Shown here piece after piece: positions 62,652-64,000 of a stretch of DNA of 64,000 bases (positions within the stretch are counted from its first letter, which is position 1; each line of letters starts with the position of its first letter). The notes under the pieces were generated by a model. It saw only the letters and a list, made by a program, of their open reading frames with translations, had not been told where the DNA came from and ran no database searches. Source of the DNA: JBHHUI01 sp965248775 (GTDB lineage Bacteria > Chloroflexota > Anaerolineae > Anaerolineales > JBHHUI01); assembly GCA_965248775.1 (NCBI GenBank), contig OZ252150.1:6076001-6140000 (forward strand), in the 5' to 3' direction. The translations under genes were made by a program, and so were the position numbers.

Positions 62652-62716
62652 GGGCTTCCTCTAGTAACCAGACGAAAACAAGTGATAGTTTTATGTCAGG
62701 TTACTAGAGGAAGCCC
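62652..62716. repeat. 18-bp inverted repeat pair with short spacer
   Basis: GGGCTTCCTCTAGTAACC (62652-62669) and its exact reverse complement (62699-62716) flank 29 bases. It lies just after the IS701 remnant. It could be a hairpin terminator, the abutted ends of a lost element, or a very small mobile repeat. The rest of 62631-62811 shows nothing else. Confidence 0.6.
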
Positions 62717-62811
62717 GTATTCCACTCGCCAAGTGTGACCCAGTCAATCCCCATTTCAACTCCCTACCCGCCCCGCTCCTTCTTCTTTCGCCTGCTAATA
62801 ATTGCGCGCAC

Positions 62812-63246
62812 CTAACCTGCTTCGAGCACACGCTTCAAGGTAGCGAAATCGGCATCAAACTGCTTTGTCATCTGTTTGCCAACCAACCCCTCCGCCAGCT
62901 TGAAGAAGCCACCGAACTCAGCCGTGCCACTGACAGTCAGTAGCGTGCCGTTCTCCTTTGGCTCAAATTTATACGTGGCCTCAAACGGAAAAGGCCCGCC
63001 GACGGATTTGAAACTCGTCTGATTTGGTGGGTCCCAGACTGTGACCTCGGATGTGCTTTCTAATTTGCGCCCCAAAAACTTACCAACCTCGCGCCGAGTT
63101 GAGCCCACACAGACCGGGCCCTCGGAGGTCCATTCGCCGGTCTCGATACCACTGTTCCATTGGGTAGCGTTGGCCGGGTCGGACACAAAGTCGAAGACCT
63201 CTTGCTGTGAACGGTTTACAGATATGGTTTTTTCTAACTTATACAT
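62812..63246 (-). CDS. SRPBCC-family (polyketide cyclase/START-like) protein
   Basis: 144 residues. MYKLEKTISVNRSQQEVFDF, the ligand-pocket strands FKSVGGPFPFEATYKFEPKE and NGTLLTVSGTAEFGGFFKLA, and the long C-terminal helix (MTKQFDADFATLKRVLEA) are typical of SRPBCC lipid- or polyketide-binding proteins. Function cannot be inferred further. AGGAG lies 8 bases before the ATG. It is one of the few intact non-transposon genes of the island. Confidence 0.87.
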   Translation of the reverse strand: MYKLEKTISVNRSQQEVFDFVSDPANATQWNSGIETGEWTSEGPVCVGSTRREVGKFLGRKLESTSEVTVWDPPNQTSFKSVGGPFPFEATYKFEPKENGTLLTVSGTAEFGGFFKLAEGLVGKQMTKQFDADFATLKRVLEAG

Positions 63247-63264
63247 GGTATCTTCTCCTCTTTG

Positions 63265-64000
63265 CTAGTGGGTCACTTGGCATGCTGATTGCCATTGTTG
63301 GATCAGCGTTGAGTGGCGGCGGATCGGATGCCGAGTGTACGCGCCGGAACCACCGAGCATGTGCCGCCGCTGCCGACTGCGTTGGCGACGTGCCTTACGT
63401 TTGCCGCCCCATTCAAACGGAGTGGGGTTCTGGTTCCAACCCTGCGCGACGCCTTGTAACAAGGCAATGATTTGATCAGGTGTTTGCGGATACTGGCCGG
63501 ACAGGCCACGCCGAACGAGAATTCGCTGCATCGATTCAGCCATGTTCAACCACGAGCCGCCCAACGGTGTATACAGCGGCATAATGCCGTGTTCGAACAA
63601 CCACAGAACCATCTCCGGAGTGTAATGGCCTTTGAGGTTATCCCAGATGAGTAGCATGCGCAGAGCTGGAAGTTCTTGCGACAAGGTGATGGGCAACGAT
63701 AATCCGGCTTGCCAGCTTTCCCATAGCAGGCGATTGGCTTCAACGTCGAGTTGGGGTTTGGCCGGCAATGCCTGCAGGATAGCCAACAGTTCGTCCTTGA
63801 GCCATGGATGCAAAATAGCATTGGTAGTACGCGTGACGCCTTTCACGCGCACTTGTCCAGAAGCCGGGTGAAATAGTGTTAGCAATTTTGCCGTTCCGTC
63901 GCGGATGTACTCGTGCGGCTGTTTGGCCGGCTGCGCCTCGGGCTGCCAGCTGCCCCCCACATATGGCTTGGTCTGATAAGGTCCGGCTTCATCTTGGGTC
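63265..64000 (-). CDS. IS630-family transposase, partial (runs off the window)
   Basis: The frame enters at the window end as TQDEAGPYQTKPYVGGSWQP (first catalytic Asp). It continues with LRMLLIWDNLKGHYTPEMVL (second Asp) and MPLYTPLGGSWLNMAESMQR (Glu), the IS630 DDE pattern. It ends at 63265 after an Arg-rich tail. The N-terminal helix-turn-helix is outside the window. It is unrelated in detail to the IS630 fragment at 11098. Confidence 0.85.
   Translation of the reverse strand, partial: TQDEAGPYQTKPYVGGSWQPEAQPAKQPHEYIRDGTAKLLTLFHPASGQVRVKGVTRTTNAILHPWLKDELLAILQALPAKPQLDVEANRLLWESWQAGLSLPITLSQELPALRMLLIWDNLKGHYTPEMVLWLFEHGIMPLYTPLGGSWLNMAESMQRILVRRGLSGQYPQTPDQIIALLQGVAQGWNQNPTPFEWGGKRKARRQRSRQRRHMLGGSGAYTRHPIRRHSTLIQQWQSACQVTH

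Noticed and set aside
1..64000. tRNA, rRNA or other housekeeping RNA genes
   Set aside because: No cloverleaf-like or rRNA-like stretch was recognised by eye; weak candidates were not worth listing.

Overview
The window looks like chromosomal DNA of a Chloroflexota bacterium, probably of the Caldilinea/Anaerolinea side. This is an inference from gene style: a membrane-anchored PD40 propeller, a lipoprotein with a PTxTPxPT-rich linker, a META-domain lipoprotein, and a large accessory set of phytanoyl-CoA-dioxygenase (PhyH), Gfo/Idh/MocA, SDR and sugar-isomerase genes. Transposases and decayed genes are unusually dense, as in host-associated (for example sponge-associated) lineages under relaxed selection. 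No rRNA, tRNA or CRISPR array was seen.

Layout. 0-10 kb: decayed sialidase and VOC genes, two SDR paralogues, a PD40 membrane protein, a Gfo/Idh gene split cleanly by an IS4 element, RidA and a DapA-family aldolase. 9.7-24.8 kb: a mosaic of an EamA transporter duplication, IS630 debris, a catabolic block (zinc alcohol dehydrogenase, IolE-like protein, sugar isomerase, Gfo/Idh), a 2-hydroxyacid dehydrogenase in two pieces 4.2 kb apart, an IS1 element, duplicated RidA/PhyH debris, and decayed MBL and HpcH aldolase genes. 25-39.6 kb: mostly intact catabolism, with two PhyH enzymes, a class III aminotransferase, an N,N-dimethylformamidase-like protein (an ISAzo13 element sits on its stop codon), an FGE-like protein, an NHL propeller, a CocE/NonD hydrolase, gamma-glutamyltransferase, an MBL hydrolase and a third PhyH.

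39.9-48.0 kb is the best-ordered block: larA - molybdopterin oxidoreductase - TorD chaperone - fdhD - larE - larB - larC. It groups a nickel-pincer racemase and its three cofactor-synthesis enzymes with a molybdo-enzyme and its two maturation factors. A fourth PhyH and a GntR/FCD regulator follow.

49.9-64 kb is a transposon island: a two-frame transposase, IS66 interrupted by IS256, an integrase-type transposase carrying four short insertions, a second broken EamA copy, a MITE-like element with 37-bp inverted ends, two lipoproteins, an IS701 gene interrupted by an IS1-like element, an SRPBCC protein and IS630 at the edge.

The least expected signal is a family of short palindromic sequences built on CGACCCAGT/ACTGGGTCG (with a second core, GTGCAGACTGCA). 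They occur at the broken ends of genes and inside transposase genes; two insertions keep the IS701 frame open. They resemble in behaviour the palindromic elements of Rickettsia, although the sequence is different, and I do not recognise the family.
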